Positions 34,094 to 47,018 are shown, numbered from the stretch's first letter. The stretch: 64,000 bases of DNA from Astragalus membranaceus (GCA_039519185.1 CM076848.1:28439917-28503916); one strand, 5' to 3'. Notes: a model not told the origin generated them from the sequence alone. Numbers and translations: made by a program.

Positions 34094-37000
34094 TCAAATG
34101 AGTCTTGTTCTTGGGGATCCACCTTGTGTGTGGACTTTGTACGTAGGTATTTCATGCCAAGGATCAAGACTGAACTTGGCATTTGTTCTCACTGGATATG
34201 AAGAGAGGGCGCTTTGGCCCATCATTGTATAAGTTGGATGAGGAGGAGATAGGAAACAACTCTTGTGTGCTGGCCCGTACTGTCGTAATGGACTTGAACA
34301 GGGAGATACTGGTAAAGATGTGATCATTCTTGTGTTGTCTCTGATGAAGGAAGTTACAATAGCAAGTCAGTCCAAATAACATAAAATAAACATGAAGTAT
34401 ATGTATAGAGATATCAAACCATGCTTTAATTATAAATAATGTCAAAAGGTCGGATATCTAACCTTGGACTCCTTACTGTCCGTGAAGCTGCAACAACTGG
34501 CTTTATAGCATAATCTGCATCCTGTGAAGCGATAATATTTCTATTGGAATGAGGCTCAGGCTGAAAAGCGATACAAACAAAGAACAAAGTTAGCTCCAGT
34601 CCATCATAGATCAAAAAATTTGAATTCCAGGAAATGCGCAACTTTAAAATTTATGAAATTCAGTGATAGGGATATGTGGATTAGAATGATGACTTCAAAT
34701 TATCTGATATTTTATGTTCATCTTCAAGTTCTGCTGCAATGTTGAATTCTTGGCAACATTGGGTCCACTATAAACCTATATATTCCGCTTTTACCAAAAA
34801 AAAAACAAAGCTATATGCTCTACCATACTACGATGGTATATCAATATGTTTCTTTTATATATCAGTTGTCACCCCAGACTATGTTGGTCACCCTTACTGT
34901 TTTCCTTTTTTCTCTTTTCCGATTGTAATGCAGTAACAATGATTAATGCCCAACTCTGCAGATACAACCAATCAACAAAGCATACTTCATTCTCAATCAC
35001 CCTAGTGATTTGCAGATACCATTTCATCCATATTTTTACTACCCCATATTTGCATTTTGTTTTTTACATTTGATAATAATGAGCAAATAAAGTTGAGCAA
35101 TATGTGTTGAACTAACTTGTAGGGGGCCAATGCAATATAACTTCAGTAAGAAAATAATAAGTATTAGAGAGTAAAGACTATACCGGCGTACGAGTTCCAT
35201 CAAACATGTAGGGAAAAGCATCCCTGGTTATTCTGACATTTGCAGCTCTAGTTGATGACTGATTTTGAATAAAGGGGTGATCTAGTAATACTTGAGCTGT
35301 TGGGCGAGCTGATGGTTCTCTTTGTAAGCATAGTTTAATGAAATTCTTCGCATCATTTGATAGATGATCGGGAATTTCAGGCATGTCTCTGCTGTTGCCA
35401 ATTTTAAATATTGCAGCAACCTGTTGAATCCCACAACAAAAAACAATGTTAGCACCTTTGCGTTTTCCAACAAAATCACAAAAAATATGTAACCGAAGGC
35501 TAGTTCAAAATGACCAATAATATCGCACCCCTTCATACTGACTCCAAGGAGGCTTTGATGTTGCCATTTCAAGAATTGTGCATCCCAAGCTCCAAATATC
35601 AACAGGAAGACTATAGCCGTTCGTATTCATTACAACCTATAAAAGCAAACATCGGGATACATTACTACTTCCAGTGGAAGAGAAAGAAGAAGAAAAGGAG
35701 GAGGGGAAACTGTGCTTGTCTGAAAAGAAATTTTAAGATCCGAAAAAAGACAAAAACTTCACCTCTGGTGCCATCCAGTATGGACTTCCTTTGAAAGAAA
35801 GCATCGAGGAAGCTGAATTGATCTGTTCCAGATTTAATAATAATTCAGAAATGACCATCATAAATCAGAAATCAACCAAAACAGAAAATTATACTTTTTG
35901 AAGCGCTCTAAATTAGATTTGCTTTCTACCACACACTTATGCTAAGCAGTATAGCTTTAAATGATAAAAAGATAGAACATAGATGAGAATGTGCAATGCT
36001 TGTTTGAGAACCAGATTGATCCTGCTCTCATTGTCTATGTGGGTGTGCAGAATCATGAGAGAAAGCGTGTGCATTTAAGAGAGAGGAAGGAATGACTCCT
36101 AGGCATTCAGATAAGATGAATGGAAAGTTTTAACCATTACCAAAAGAAGCAATTTTTAGAATACATTTTTCATATATTTTACAATGGCATTGTCTAACAA
36201 TTATGTACCAGAAATAATTACTTTTCACGTAAGGCAGGAGTAATTCATTCTTTAAAGCATACAACGCCAGACTCAGTTATAAGCAAAAATGTCTTAATTT
36301 GGGGGACTCAAATATAAGCAAATGTCAACTACTCTACCCATATTTAATATTATTCTTCCGAAAATACCCTTAATTCCTTAATGTTGTGACTGTGAGGAGA
36401 GAGTCATTATAATTAGAGTAGTTTGGTAAATGCATTTCTTTTTTTACATGAAATTAAGAAAATTAAATGCACTTAGCTAGCTGCCGTTCTTAATAAGTGT
36501 GAAAGTAGGTATTTTTTTCTTATAACTGAGCTCGGAGGGAGTATGCATTACATGTTTAGCCATTCCAAAGTCTGCCAGCTTGATTTCACCATTGGGATCA
36601 ACTAGAATGTTAGCCCCTTTGATATCCCTGTAACAATAAAAAGAAACAAATACTTTAAAAGAAACTCGAGAAGCACCAATTGCATGCTATGAATACAATG
36701 AATAGCCGAATTACCTATGCACTGTGTTCCTCCCATGAAGATATGAAAGTCCAGAGACAATCTGCCTCGTATAATTTTGAATAACAGGCTCCTTGAAGGG
36801 CCCATATTCCTGAAGTAGTTTATGAATAGAACCACCAGAGACATATTCCAAATAAACAGAAAGTGTTTCTTCTCCCTGCAAGCATGGCATATATATAGTT
36901 ATAAATGGATCACAATCAGAAATGTTCCAATTTCTATTTCTATACATTGCGTATACATGATATATAGGATAGGATTCAAAAGTCAAATATTTTAGTCGTA

Positions 37001-39423
37001 CCAATTCACTTCCGTAGTATTGAACAATGTTTGGGTGTGACAGCTGACTAAGCAAACATATCTCCTGTAGTGAATTGAGTAATGTGGCATAGATTTATTA
37101 GACTATCAAATGATGATAACATGTATCAAAACAAACTCTGCTGCAACTGTAAAAAGAATAACTGCTAAAGTGCTATGGTGTGTTGATGGCTCAAAGCATC
37201 AAGCACATATCTTCAGAAAAACAATAGAATTACCTGATTAAGTTGTTTGAGGCACTCTTTTGAGGTTTGATCATCACAAACAGCCCTGACTTCTTTTATT
37301 GCGCACAATTGTCCACTTTCACTATCAAAGTTGCAATTCAAGCATTTTAGAGAGGTACAACAAACATAAAATATATATATATATATATATATATATAGTT
37401 TTGGTAATTTGTCCAAAATATGGACATTCGGAAAGAGTGCACATTCTGAAAGAATGTTGATGATATCATTCTGTAAAAACAGTCGTACTTTGATGTCAGA
37501 GTTCGTTTTTTGTCTACAACAATTGGCATAGCTTAATTTTGTAACCTAAAGATTTGCAAAAACCAAAAATCTTTCTTAAATGTTCAGTAAAATGAAAAGT
37601 ATACATGATAAGAGTTGCTGGAGGTTAATCCAAAAAAGAGTTGAAAGTAAATATCCTTAACCAGAAAAGAAAAAACCCAATACCTATTGAACCCCAGGTA
37701 AACATGCCCAAATGTTCCTCGTCCTAGAAGCTTTCCTTTCTTCCACTTGCCAAGGTTACTGGTACAGTTTTCTTGCAGTCCATTTGGTCTTGTGTTGGAA
37801 AGAGAAGAAGGACTAGTAGGAGAGCCTGGTGGAAGAGGCAGCGGATGACACTGACTTTTACCATCTTCTTGCCTGCCTGTAGGGGAGTCAAGACTCAAAA
37901 CATGCAACCTTGGATGAAGAGGTGATGTTGGGCTGGTGGGCCCTCTTGACCCAGGACCTGGGCTTTTAGACCTCACACTGAACTTCGCGTCACTTTGTCC
38001 TCTAGCATAAAGAAATGGCATGGATTAGTTTAGCAGTACATTGCAGAAAAACAGTACTGTATCCTTTGTAAACAAACTTAATAATTCATGTTCTCTGCGC
38101 TCCTTTTCCTTGCACTGTTGGTGCTAGAGTATGCAATCACAACTTATCAGCCTCCCAAATTTTATCACTACGACAAGTCTACCACGATTTAGTACGAAGA
38201 TATACCCTTGAATGCATTGTGATCATAATTATTGAAAAAACATTGATAAACAGTACGAATCCGATAAATATAATTTACAGAGATTTCAATTTGACTGACA
38301 GAGAATTACCAAAGCAAATATATGGGATGATGGAAGGAGTAGTGAATTTCTTACAGAGAAAAGGGGTGGGAATATAGGACATTAGGATCTATTGTTAGAC
38401 TTCTAACCAACCACTGCAAATCTCCAATTACTAAAGACTCCTCAATTATAAACCATTATTGACAGAACAGAAACAATCATTCAGTCTGAAGAGAGGGAGA
38501 AAAGGTTCCAGCAGAAATATCTGACAAAAAATGGCATTTAGGCATGCCTAGACTCACATACATAGAGGAGTGCCAAATTTAGAAAAGAAAGGGAACCCTT
38601 AAAAGTTGAAGGCAAGCAAAAAGTGTACAATCTTGTTAAAGAAAAAGGTGGATGAGGTATTCATCATTGAGGGCTTGTTACAAATTCTGAAAGTAAGTCG
38701 GGCCAAAATTAAAAGTGTACAATTATAGTTTTAAGTTTTAACCATACAACAGCCAATGGAGAGAGAAATGGGAGACATAACATGAGAGAGTCTAATCTAA
38801 TCTAAAAGGAGTAAAAGTCACTTTATCTAATCTAATCAATCATCATAAAGCAAAGCTTTGCTAATCACGCCTTCTCCCACAAATTAAAAAGAAGGTCAAT
38901 CGACGGAATTTACAAAGCTGAAGACCTAAACCCGAAATAGGGTAAACTGAAATTGATTAAATCGGAAGTAATAAATTGATGAGTATAATATAAGTATAAC
39001 CAACCTAGCACTATTAATCTGAGAGTGAGAGGTTGAATTATCATCGTAGGAGCCAGTGGAGCTAACGCTAGAACCAGATAGAGAAGTAGATCCAAAAACA
39101 AGTCCTTGATCGTTGCTTAAGCTTTGAGTCGAAGAAACAGAAGGACGAGGCAAGGGAAGTCCTCTCTTCTCGCCGACATCGGAATCAGAGGCGGCGGTGG
39201 GAGGAGTGAAATCTCTGCTGGCTCTGGGGGACTTTCTAAAAGCAGGAGGATCGTCGAAGCTTTTAGATTTATCGGATTTACCCTTGTTATTGGGAGAGTT
39301 TCTAATCGGAGAGGATTTGATGAAATTGAAGTGAAGGATGCCGCCGCCGCCGCTGCCGCGTGGCTCTTGTTCGTGCGGCTGGTCCTTGGGTTTACTGGAT
39401 TTTCTACCCCACCAAGTGGGCAT
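34094..39423 (-). CDS. MAPKKK3: MAP kinase kinase kinase, MAPKKK3/YODA group
   Basis: A MEKK-type Ser/Thr kinase at the head of MAPK cascades; Arabidopsis MAPKKK3 acts in immune signalling upstream of MKK4/5, alongside YODA. Eleven exons are predicted: 39005-39423, 37684-38001, 37234-37321, 37002-37064, 36715-36875, 36552-36627, 35763-35822, 35529-35636, 35184-35420, 34463-34560, 34094-34340 (1,875 nt, 624 aa), all in phase. N-terminus MPTWWGRKS is diagnostic of MAPKKK3. The Ser/Pro-rich regulatory region (to about 225) has many SP sites. Kinase motifs: GRGTFGHVYLGF, Lys255 in CAIKEV, HRDIKGAN with Asp351, DFG at 369-371, GSPYWMAPE, VDIWSLGCTILEM. The C-tail repeats the family block TSLPVSPCSSPLRQ and SCFLSPPHP. 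The start codon lies in a purine-rich leader. Intron 6 holds a Stowaway-like MITE. Confidence 0.95.
36262..36541. mobile_element. Stowaway-like MITE in kinase intron 6
   Basis: 280 bp flanked by TA on both sides (36260-36261 and 36542-36543). The right end GAGCTCGGAGGGAGTA is the classic Stowaway terminus (CTCCCTCCG when read from the other strand). The left end is degraded (CAACGCCAGACTCAGTTATA) but aligns with the mirrored right end over CTCAGTTATAAG. Lies wholly within intron 6. Confidence 0.65.
37368..37397. repeat. (TA)n microsatellite in kinase intron 2
   Basis: About 28 bases of alternating TA, some 50 bases upstream of exon 3 of the MAPKKK3-like gene. Confidence 0.85.
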
Positions 39424-39946
39424 TATAAATTGGAATTAGTAAAAGGGGAAGAAGGAGAAGGTTGGACTTGACGGAGAAGAAGAAAGAGAGAAAGGGGGGT
39501 GGTGGAAGGAGAGTAGGTTTTGTTCACATCACACGTAAAGAAAGAGAGGCAGAAAGGACGAAAGTAGGAAAGAAAGGAAGATAGTAACAAAAAAAGGAGA
39601 CAGTGAACAACAGCTAAGAAAGAGAGGTTGGGTTTAGAGGGGACGCCATACGGTGGTGGTTGGATAGCTGACGTGGCTATTTATTTCATTTCTTTTTCTT
39701 TATTTATTTATTATAAAGAGAAAGCTTTTTGTAGACTCGACTAGGCCCTCCAATCTTAAGCTAACTAACTCTGCCACTCTCTGCTCTCCTACGTGCGTGC
39801 GTGTGTAGTGTACTACTGTCCTTGGTTAAAATAGCGTTGCTTCCTTGTTTTGTTTGCAGTTGTAATCCACATTGGTCATTGTGCGATCCTTTTTGTGCTT
39901 TATAATAATAGCGCGGTAATGGAAAAAGTCTAAAAATTGCTACTAC
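39424..39946. other. MAPKKK3 leader and promoter region
   Basis: 39430-39640 reads as a purine-rich (GA) stretch on the plus strand, hence a CT-rich leader on the gene strand, typical of plant 5' UTRs. No other coding sequence is seen. Confidence 0.4.
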
Positions 39947-40527
39947 CAGGGGTGTTCAGTGGTTCGGGCAAATCCAAATCAACCCACGATCTAATCCAAA
40001 CCGATATGTTTGGTTTAGATATTTTTCGTGTTCGGGTCAAAATCAAACAAATTCAAACCAACCCGTAGTTGTTTGGATCGGGCAACGGATTTTAAAAATC
40101 AAATCCGCGAACCCGAACCAACCCATAGTACGTCATAACAATTTTGTAATTTTAGATGCACACGATTTTATTTGCTTAGAATTTTTACCTTAATAATTTA
40201 TGATTAAGTTGTAAAATTTTAATACTATGAATGGGAAGACTACTAGTGGATTTGAGTTTGATTTCGTGTGATTTTCAATTTTTTTAGCTATTTAAAGTGT
40301 TGGAATATCATAAAAAAATGTTTTTTTTTTTATGTTTTAGAAAATTAATATTTTAGTGAATGACCCGTGAGCCCAATCCAAACCAACCCGTCCAATATCG
40401 GTTCGGTTTGGTTCGGATTTTGGAGGAAAAAATGTAAAATCCTAACCAACCCAAACCGAATAATTATCATTGGTTCGGACAACGGATTTGGTCAAATCCG
40501 ATCCAAACCGACCCACGAACACCCCTA
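39947..40527. mobile_element. hAT-like MITE with 8-bp TSD
   Basis: 581 bp bounded by CAGGGGTGTTC on the left and GAACACCCCTA on the right, with perfect 8-bp duplications GCTACTAC (39939-39946 and 40528-40535). Subterminal regions contain repeated CGGTTCGGTTTGG and AACCCG motifs on both strands. No transposase frame. Confidence 0.88.
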
Positions 40528-40535
40528 GCTACTAC

Positions 40536-41274
40536 CACTTACCAAATTCTCAGCTTAGGATAATAATAGGAGTAATATAATAGCTAATTAATTTAATTTA
40601 ATACAAGTGTGTGCAAACTAAGTCAGACATTGAAGTGTGTGACTTTAGCAAGTCGATAGTAAAAAAAGTCAGATTTTAAGGATATGTTTTCTCGACAATA
40701 AATTTTAAGGATATGTTTACTAATGTCAAATTGCAATATAAATATAACACATGAGTTGATTTTTTTTTGACAAACACACACCTGAGTTGATGACATGTAT
40801 TTTTTTAGACAAAAAGTTCATGACATTTACTTGGTAACTATACATTTATGGAGCAGTATTTTTTACTAGTACGTAGTATTTTCTAGTCAAACTTAAAGTA
40901 GTGTGTGAACACATAATTTGCACCATATTATTTTCTTTATATTATTTAATCAAAATTAATTTATTCTTTATAAAATAAATATAAATAAAATATAACCTCT
41001 TGCGGTCTTTCTCTTTCATTCATTAAAATGTCATTTTATATTATTTTTCAGTTGATTAAACGATAAAATTTATCAAACACTTTAAATTTAAAATTTAAAA
41101 TGTTGATCAAAAATTTGAAGGCCTAAACTGAGTGACTTTCGCAATAGTAAAAAAATATTGGGTAGCTATACCGTTTCTCATCAAACATGGCCTAAATTAT
41201 CCCATCCCACATTCTTACTATTGCCAAAGTCACCTGTTCTTAAAATCAATTCAAACAAGCTCTTTTTCTCGGTC
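40536..41274. other. intergenic, no gene seen
   Basis: AT-rich DNA without recognisable coding or RNA features. Confidence 0.45.
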
Positions 41275-41455
41275 TAGGAGACTTTGACCCTTTCCGGTGT
41301 CCAGCGAAAAGGGGCCCTGAATAATTCAGAGTTTGGTCGGGAGGTAAGTAAAGACTTACTCCAAATTGTTTCATCGCGGGGGATCAAACCCGGATATTAG
41401 CCGAATCCACCCTTTAAGATGGAATGTATTAACCACTTGCACTCAAGCTTCAAGT
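41275..41455 (-). mobile_element. tRNA-derived SINE-like repeat, minus orientation
   Basis: On the minus strand it begins near GAGTGCAAGTGGTTAATAC (A box-like) and has CCGGGTTTGATCCCCC (B box) about 45 bases on. On the plus strand it starts with a short T run at 41262-41266, which would be the A tail. A 7-base CAAGCTC/T match at the flanks is too short to prove a duplication. Confidence 0.45.
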
Positions 41456-41934
41456 TAATTGAAAGCTCTAAATATCTAGGATGGGATAACTTGGAGTCTA
41501 TTTGAATTGAGTTTTAAGAACTGATTTCTGATTTTTAAAATTTAATAAAAAGCAAATTTGTTTATTGAAAATTATAAAAAATTAAAAACTGCTTTTGAAA
41601 AGCGTGTGAATAGGGACGAGGAGAAATGGATTTGGTATCAATACGACAGGTATTTTTATTTTATTTTTTCTAACTCCATTGTCTATAGGTGCCATGATCC
41701 TGTGCGGTACATCGTAGTGTTTCTACATTACGTATCCATTTGCGTCATCAACATCTCTCAGCCACCTCAACGTTACGTGACACGAAATATATTTATAGAA
41801 TAGAAAGGCCTGCTGCGACTATTCTGTCCTTTTTCGAGTGCATTTTCCAGAACATCTGACAGATATATAATAATTAATTATGTATATAACATTTCACTAC
41901 TAATAACAAATTAAAAAGGGGTCTTTTCTTTTAT

Positions 41935-42235
41935 ACTCCCACCACATCACAATATACCCCATCAAATATGAAAATTTTAAAATACCCACCATAATTTTGA
42001 TTCAATCGAATTTACTTTATAAATAGGTAAATCTGATTTGAGATTAATCAAATGCGGATTTACCTAGATTCGATTAAATTTAAAAAAATCGCATTGGATA
42101 TACTAATAGAAGGGTAAATCCGCTTTTGAATTTAATAAAGCGGATGTACCCCCACAACAGGTAGATCTGCTTTGTCTCTTTATCAAGTCGGATTTACCTG
42201 TTGTGGGGTACATTGTGACATCTTTTACCCCGAAA
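41935..42235. repeat. short repeat with the CGGATTTACC inverted motif
   Basis: It contains several direct and inverted copies of a GCGGATTTACC-like motif and ends in TACCCC-type sequences, resembling a diverged, shorter relative of the element at 47028-48224. Boundaries are not resolved. Confidence 0.35.
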
Positions 42236-42239
42236 ATAA

Positions 42240-43830
42240 TTATAAGTGAAAATAGTTAATCAACTGGGCTCATTAGGAAAATCTGTCATTGCTGAAGACC
42301 TGACCAACAAAGTGTTGAGATGCCTAAACAGAAAATGGCAACCAAAAGTAACTGCTATAGCTGAATCAATGAATTTAGCTACTATGACACTCGCCACTCT
42401 TTTTGGAAAACTACAAGAGCACGAACTAGAGCTCACCCGTCTGGCAGAGCATGAAGAAAAAGACAAGAAAAAGAAAAGCTTAGCTCTCAAGGCTTCTTAT
42501 TCAAATCCACTTCATGATATAGTGATGATTCGGAAAATGAAGATAGTGAAGACGGTGAGAATATGGATCTAATGGTTAGAAATTTCAAAAAGTTCATGAG
42601 AAAGAAAAGCGCCCCCAAGAAGAATTCTCCATCCAAAGGATTCTCATGCAAGGAAAATTTCTCAAGTCCACCAACTTGCTACATGAAGCATTTCTTGAAT
42701 TGCATAATGATTCTTTAAAACTAGCTAAGGCATTATTATTAAGTCAATCTAAGAAAGCAGTTGCTCATCTCCAAAATGAAGTTATTGCTTTAACTAAGGA
42801 AAGATTAGAACTTAGAAGGGAAAATTATAGTCTTGGTTGTTTTAAAGCTAATTATATATGTGATAAGTGTGCTGAATATGAAAAGAAAATTCATGAGCTT
42901 GAATGGACAATAGGAAAAATGTCTAACATACAACATGTGCATCCTAGGTCTCCAAGAAACAATTTCATGAAAATAAATTTGCATTATAGACCTAAGTTCA
43001 CTACTAGTCCATATATTAGATGTTATTACTGTGCCAAACCACAGGACATACTGCATATGTTTGTATGGCTAGAAGCAGCCAAGTTGTGAAAAAGGCGTGG
43101 GTTCCCAAAGGGACTTTACCAAATACTAACCCACAAGGACCCAAAGAAATTTGGGTACCAAAATTTTCAACTTGATCTTATTGCAGGTATGCTTCAAGGT
43201 ATGGGGGACAGATAAATACATTGATAGCAAATGCTCAAAGCACATGACCGGAGATATAACAAAGCTCTCAACATTCACCCCCAGAAAAAGCGGTCATGTG
43301 ATTTGTGACAACAGCAATAGAGGAAGAATCATCGGTGAAGGTAAGCCTGGTAAAGATCTATCCACCTCTATTGATAATGTGCTTTATGTAGAAGATCTTA
43401 AGCATAAGTTACTAAGCATTAGACAAATATGTGATTATTAAAATAGAGTAATCTTTGATTTTGATTCTGCACCATTGATGACAAAATCAGTAAGCAAGTT
43501 AGAATAATAGGAAATAGAGTAAACAACAACATCTCAACTATGGTGTCGATATAGATCACAGTCCGATTAAATGCGACAACACAAGCGCAATTAATCTATC
43601 AAAGAACCCTGTTCAACATTTTAGAACTAAGTATATAGAGATTAGACATCATTTTCTTAGAGATATGCTCAAAAAGGCGATTGTGTGATTGAGTTCGTTG
43701 AGTCTTCAAAACAGCTAGCTGATACTTTTACAAAACCATTGCAAAAAGAAAGTTGCTTTTTCATTCAAAGAGAACTTGGAATCATAAATTTGTCATTTAT
43801 CTGAATGGAATATAAACTGTTGATTGAATT
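42240..43830 (+). pseudogene. internally deleted Ty1/copia polyprotein
   Basis: Degraded frames give gag (42246-42572, NQLGSLGKSVIAEDLTNKVL ... HELELTRLAEHEEKDKKK), a knuckle relic (CYYCAKPQDILHMFVW near 43020), and a protease/pre-integrase part with DSKCSKHMTGD and LSTFTPRKSGHVICD (43190-43440). It then jumps to the RNase H end (43550-43800: IKCDNTSAINLSKNPVQHFR and IRHHFLRDM). Integrase and reverse transcriptase, about 3 kb, are missing between 43441 and 43545. The 5' end is also cut at about 42240. Sequence style suggests a Sirevirus-type copia. Confidence 0.8.
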
Positions 43831-44299
43831 ATTTTTGGTTATCTTGTGTTGAAACCCGACTCTCACACCATTTTGGGGTTTACGTCAATCATTTTTTTTC
43901 TTCAAATGCAATGGGCTGACTTTCACTATAGTTGCGTTTTCGACTCACCAACTAAGTTTCGCATTAACCCTTTTGATCATGACAAAAAGGGGGAGAAAAA
44001 TATGATTGTCACTTTGCATTTAGATAGGGGAGCATCAAGTAAGGAGGGGTCTAGATACATATCATTAAAATTAGTGCATTATTTTGCTTGATGAACTAAC
44101 CTCCCACCTAAGATGAATCGAAATTTTGTCATCATAAAAAAGGGGAAGAATGTGGATATCTTGTGTGGCATGTTAAGTTTTGATGATGAAGCAATCTGAA
44201 ATAAAGTGACAAAAAGGAACTCCAAGACACAACCAACTCAAGAAAGAATGTCCATGTCAAGGGTAGACGCTAGGAAGTCCGGTCGTGTCTTAGGTTAGG

Positions 44300-44700
44300 C
44301 ACAAATGATTACAAGCACATAATTGATCACTGAATGAGAAAATAGCTATTTGAAAGCACATAATCGATTGTCTTCTTGATTTATGGACAAGCACATAATC
44401 GATTGTCTTCTTGATTTAGGAACTTGATTTATAAAGCACACAATCGATTATTGACTTGATTTATAAAGCAAACAATCGATTATGGACTTGACTTATAAAG
44501 CACAAAATCGATTATGAGCTTGATTTTGGAAGCACACAATCGATTATAGACCTGATTTCTTAAAGGTCTTGTTCTCTTAAAGCACATAATTGATCATGGT
44601 CTTATTTGTTTAAAGCACATAATCGATCATGGTCTTGTTTTCTTAAAGCACATAATCGATTGTCAAACTATGTTTTTAAAAGAAAAAAATCGATTATCCA
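44300..44700. repeat. about 35-43 bp tandem repeat with an ATCGAT core
   Basis: About ten copies of a unit such as AAAGCACATAATCGATTATG followed by a GACTTGATTTAT spacer. Several copies vary at the ATCGAT core (ATTGAT, ATCGATC). Lies in the presumed U3 of the copia LTR, upstream of its TATA-like sequence. Confidence 0.8.
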
Positions 44701-44970
44701 CTTATGTAACAGTGTTTAAAAATCGCCCCAACGGTCATATTTTTACAGTATCTATAAATAGGGACTTAGGGTTTCACAAACAACAACAACCTACGAATCA
44801 CAAAGCAGAACGCGAACCCTATCGCACTATCACACTTGTTCTTCACGTTCTTCATCATTTTCAGCTGATCTCTCTCAAGGGTTAGGTTGGGAGTCCTCAA
44901 GTTGTTGTATCCGCCTTCTTAGAGCTATTTTTATCTTCTTGTAATTTGTTTAAAATTGTTATTGGTTTAT

Positions 44971-45270
44971 AGAGAGTGGGGAACCTCTCTAGGGTTTTTG
45001 ATTGTAACAAGGGTGGGGTATCTCTTGTTTGTCAATTGGTTGTACTAGAGAGTGGGAAATCTCTCTAGGGTTTTTTATTCTAACAAGGGTGGGGTATCTC
45101 TTGTTTGTCAATTGGTTGTACTAGAGAGTGGGGAATCTCTGTAGGGTTTTTGATTGTAACAAGGGTGGGGTATCTCTTGTTTGTCAATGGTTGTACTAGA
45201 GAGTGGGGAATATCTCTAGGGTTTTGATTGTAACAAGGGTAGGGTATCTCTTGTCTGTTATTGTTTTTGA
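44971..45270. repeat. 76-bp tandem repeat, four copies
   Basis: Units begin AGAGAGTGGGGAATCTCTCT at 44971, 45047, 45123 and 45198 (periods 76, 76, 75), each continuing with AGGGTTTTTGATTGTAACAA and GGGTGGGGTATCTCTTGTTT. They lie downstream of the presumed TATA in the copia LTR. Confidence 0.88.
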
Positions 45271-45545
45271 GGGCTCTTGCACAAGGTAGGGTGTCCTAGG
45301 TGAAGAGTGCATGAGACTGTAAGGGTTTGAAAGGACCCGGTTTAAAGCTTTTTTTTATAGTGAAAAACTCACAAATGTTTGTGAGGACTGGACGTGGGTC
45401 ATTGGGAGGTGACCGAACCAGTATAAATCTCATGTGTTATTTACTGTTTTAAGTTCTAACTTGTTCATTCCATAAACCTGTGCGAAAATTAATCTAAGTC
45501 GTTGAAAAGGGGAACTGTTTTCAAAAATCTCATTTCACCCCTCTT

Positions 45546-47018
45546 GAGACTGAACTGTTCATTCCTTTTTATTTTTCTCTATTTTATTAAATTTTTGTTT
45601 TTCTAAAAAAGAAAATTGGTCATCTTCATCCTCTCATTGCTTTCTATCTCTCAATATCCCTCTGTCAAAATAACAACAATCTAGATCGAAATGACGAATT
45701 CCCTCTCTCCAAATATCTCAAAATCACAACAATCACCATCGATTTCGTATTGCGTTTTGCGTTTATAGGGATTTCAATTTCGTATTCTGCGTTTTGCGTT
45801 TTTAGGGATTTCGATTTCGTATTCTGTTTTCCTTTCTTTGCGTATGGTGATGGTGATTCGCATTTTGTAATGGAGATTTCCGTTTTGTGTTTTGCAATTT
45901 AGGGATTTCGATTTCCTGTCACTTTTCGAACCGAAGCTAAAACGTGCGAGGGGTTCAATTTCAATCTTCATTCTTCGATTTCCTGTGATGGGTTTTACGT
46001 TTGTTCTTCAATCTTCAATCTAAGACAGAAGCTAAAACGTGTCGAACAAAAGCTTCAATTTTACATCTTCGATTTCCTTTGATGGGTGCTGCGTTTGTTC
46101 TTCTGCGTTTAAACTCAGATCCGTTTCTGCTAATGGGTGTTGCGTTTGGTTAGGAAAGATGATCACTGACGGACCCAGAACCCGGGGTCAGGGGTGAATT
46201 TTTTTCAAACACACACATATCGCTAAAAAAGTAGTAAAAATAAGACTTTAACAGGTTCACAACTTGTGTTGCACTAGATTAACACAAATTAAATAGCACT
46301 AACAAGTTTCTAAAATCAACATATTCACAAAATACATAACAAATTCAAATTAAATAGACTAACATAATAAAAAAAATTAAATAACACTAACACAAAATAG
46401 AAATTAGTTAAATAACACCAACACAGGGAAATAGAAAAACCTCTTTAAAATAAAATATGTGAGAGTGTGAGTGATTGTGTGGTTGTGGTGCAAAACTAAA
46501 GACTTTGGTGCAAAACTAGGGACTTAGGTGCAAAAATTTTTTTTAAGGGTATGCAATTTTTTTTTACTAGGGTATCGATACAAATTATATTTTTTCAAGG
46601 GGTTCAATAGGCCCGTCACCGATGATGATGATGATGATGATGATGATGGGTGTTGCTTTTAAACTAATGATTTAGAAAACTATTTTGTAATTTTTAATTT
46701 AAAAAACAATTTTATTATAAACTTAAACTGAAATAATTAAAATTAATAAAAAAAATGAGTTGGCATGCCATGTGGACGCCACATCTATTAAAATATTCAT
46801 GTGGCCTGCCCAGTCAGATTTCCGTTAGCCCAGTCAGTATCATTTAACATCAGAGACTAATAATAAAAACGACAAAATAAGATGAGGACCAAAACACCTA
46901 TTTCGTTAATGTATGGACTAAACTTAAAAAAACTCGATTTTGTAGAAACAAAAACATATTTGACCCTTTATTTAATCTGGTTGGCTTCTTTGTGGTGTAC
47001 TTTGGTGGAGAGAAACAA
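45546..47018. other. intergenic / unassigned repeat DNA
   Basis: No gene is recognised. 45770-46090 contains tandem-like variants of GATTTCGATTTCGTATTCTG and GTTTTGCG. A possible small inverted pair TGACGG (46162) and CCGTCA (46614) may delimit an old insertion. Confidence 0.4.
46621..46648. repeat. (GAT)n microsatellite
   Basis: Nine GAT units in a row. Confidence 0.9.

Larger units (their letters stand above)
44151..45545 (+). repeat. 3' LTR region of the deleted Ty1/copia element
   Basis: A purine tract AAAAAAGGGGAAGAA (44136-44150) is followed at once by TGTGGATATC, the pattern of a polypurine tract before a 3' LTR. Within it are two tandem-repeat blocks, a TATA-like CTATAAATAGGG near 44751 and, at the far end, TTTCACCCCTCTTGAG, which is common near copia LTR ends. 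The exact end is uncertain. Confidence 0.6.

Noticed and set aside
42805..43056. 83-codon minus-strand frame
   Set aside because: Antisense of the decayed copia gag; no independent support.
46162..46620. Small transposon bounded by TGACGG/CCGTCA
   Set aside because: Six-base inverted ends without a matching target duplication; could be chance.
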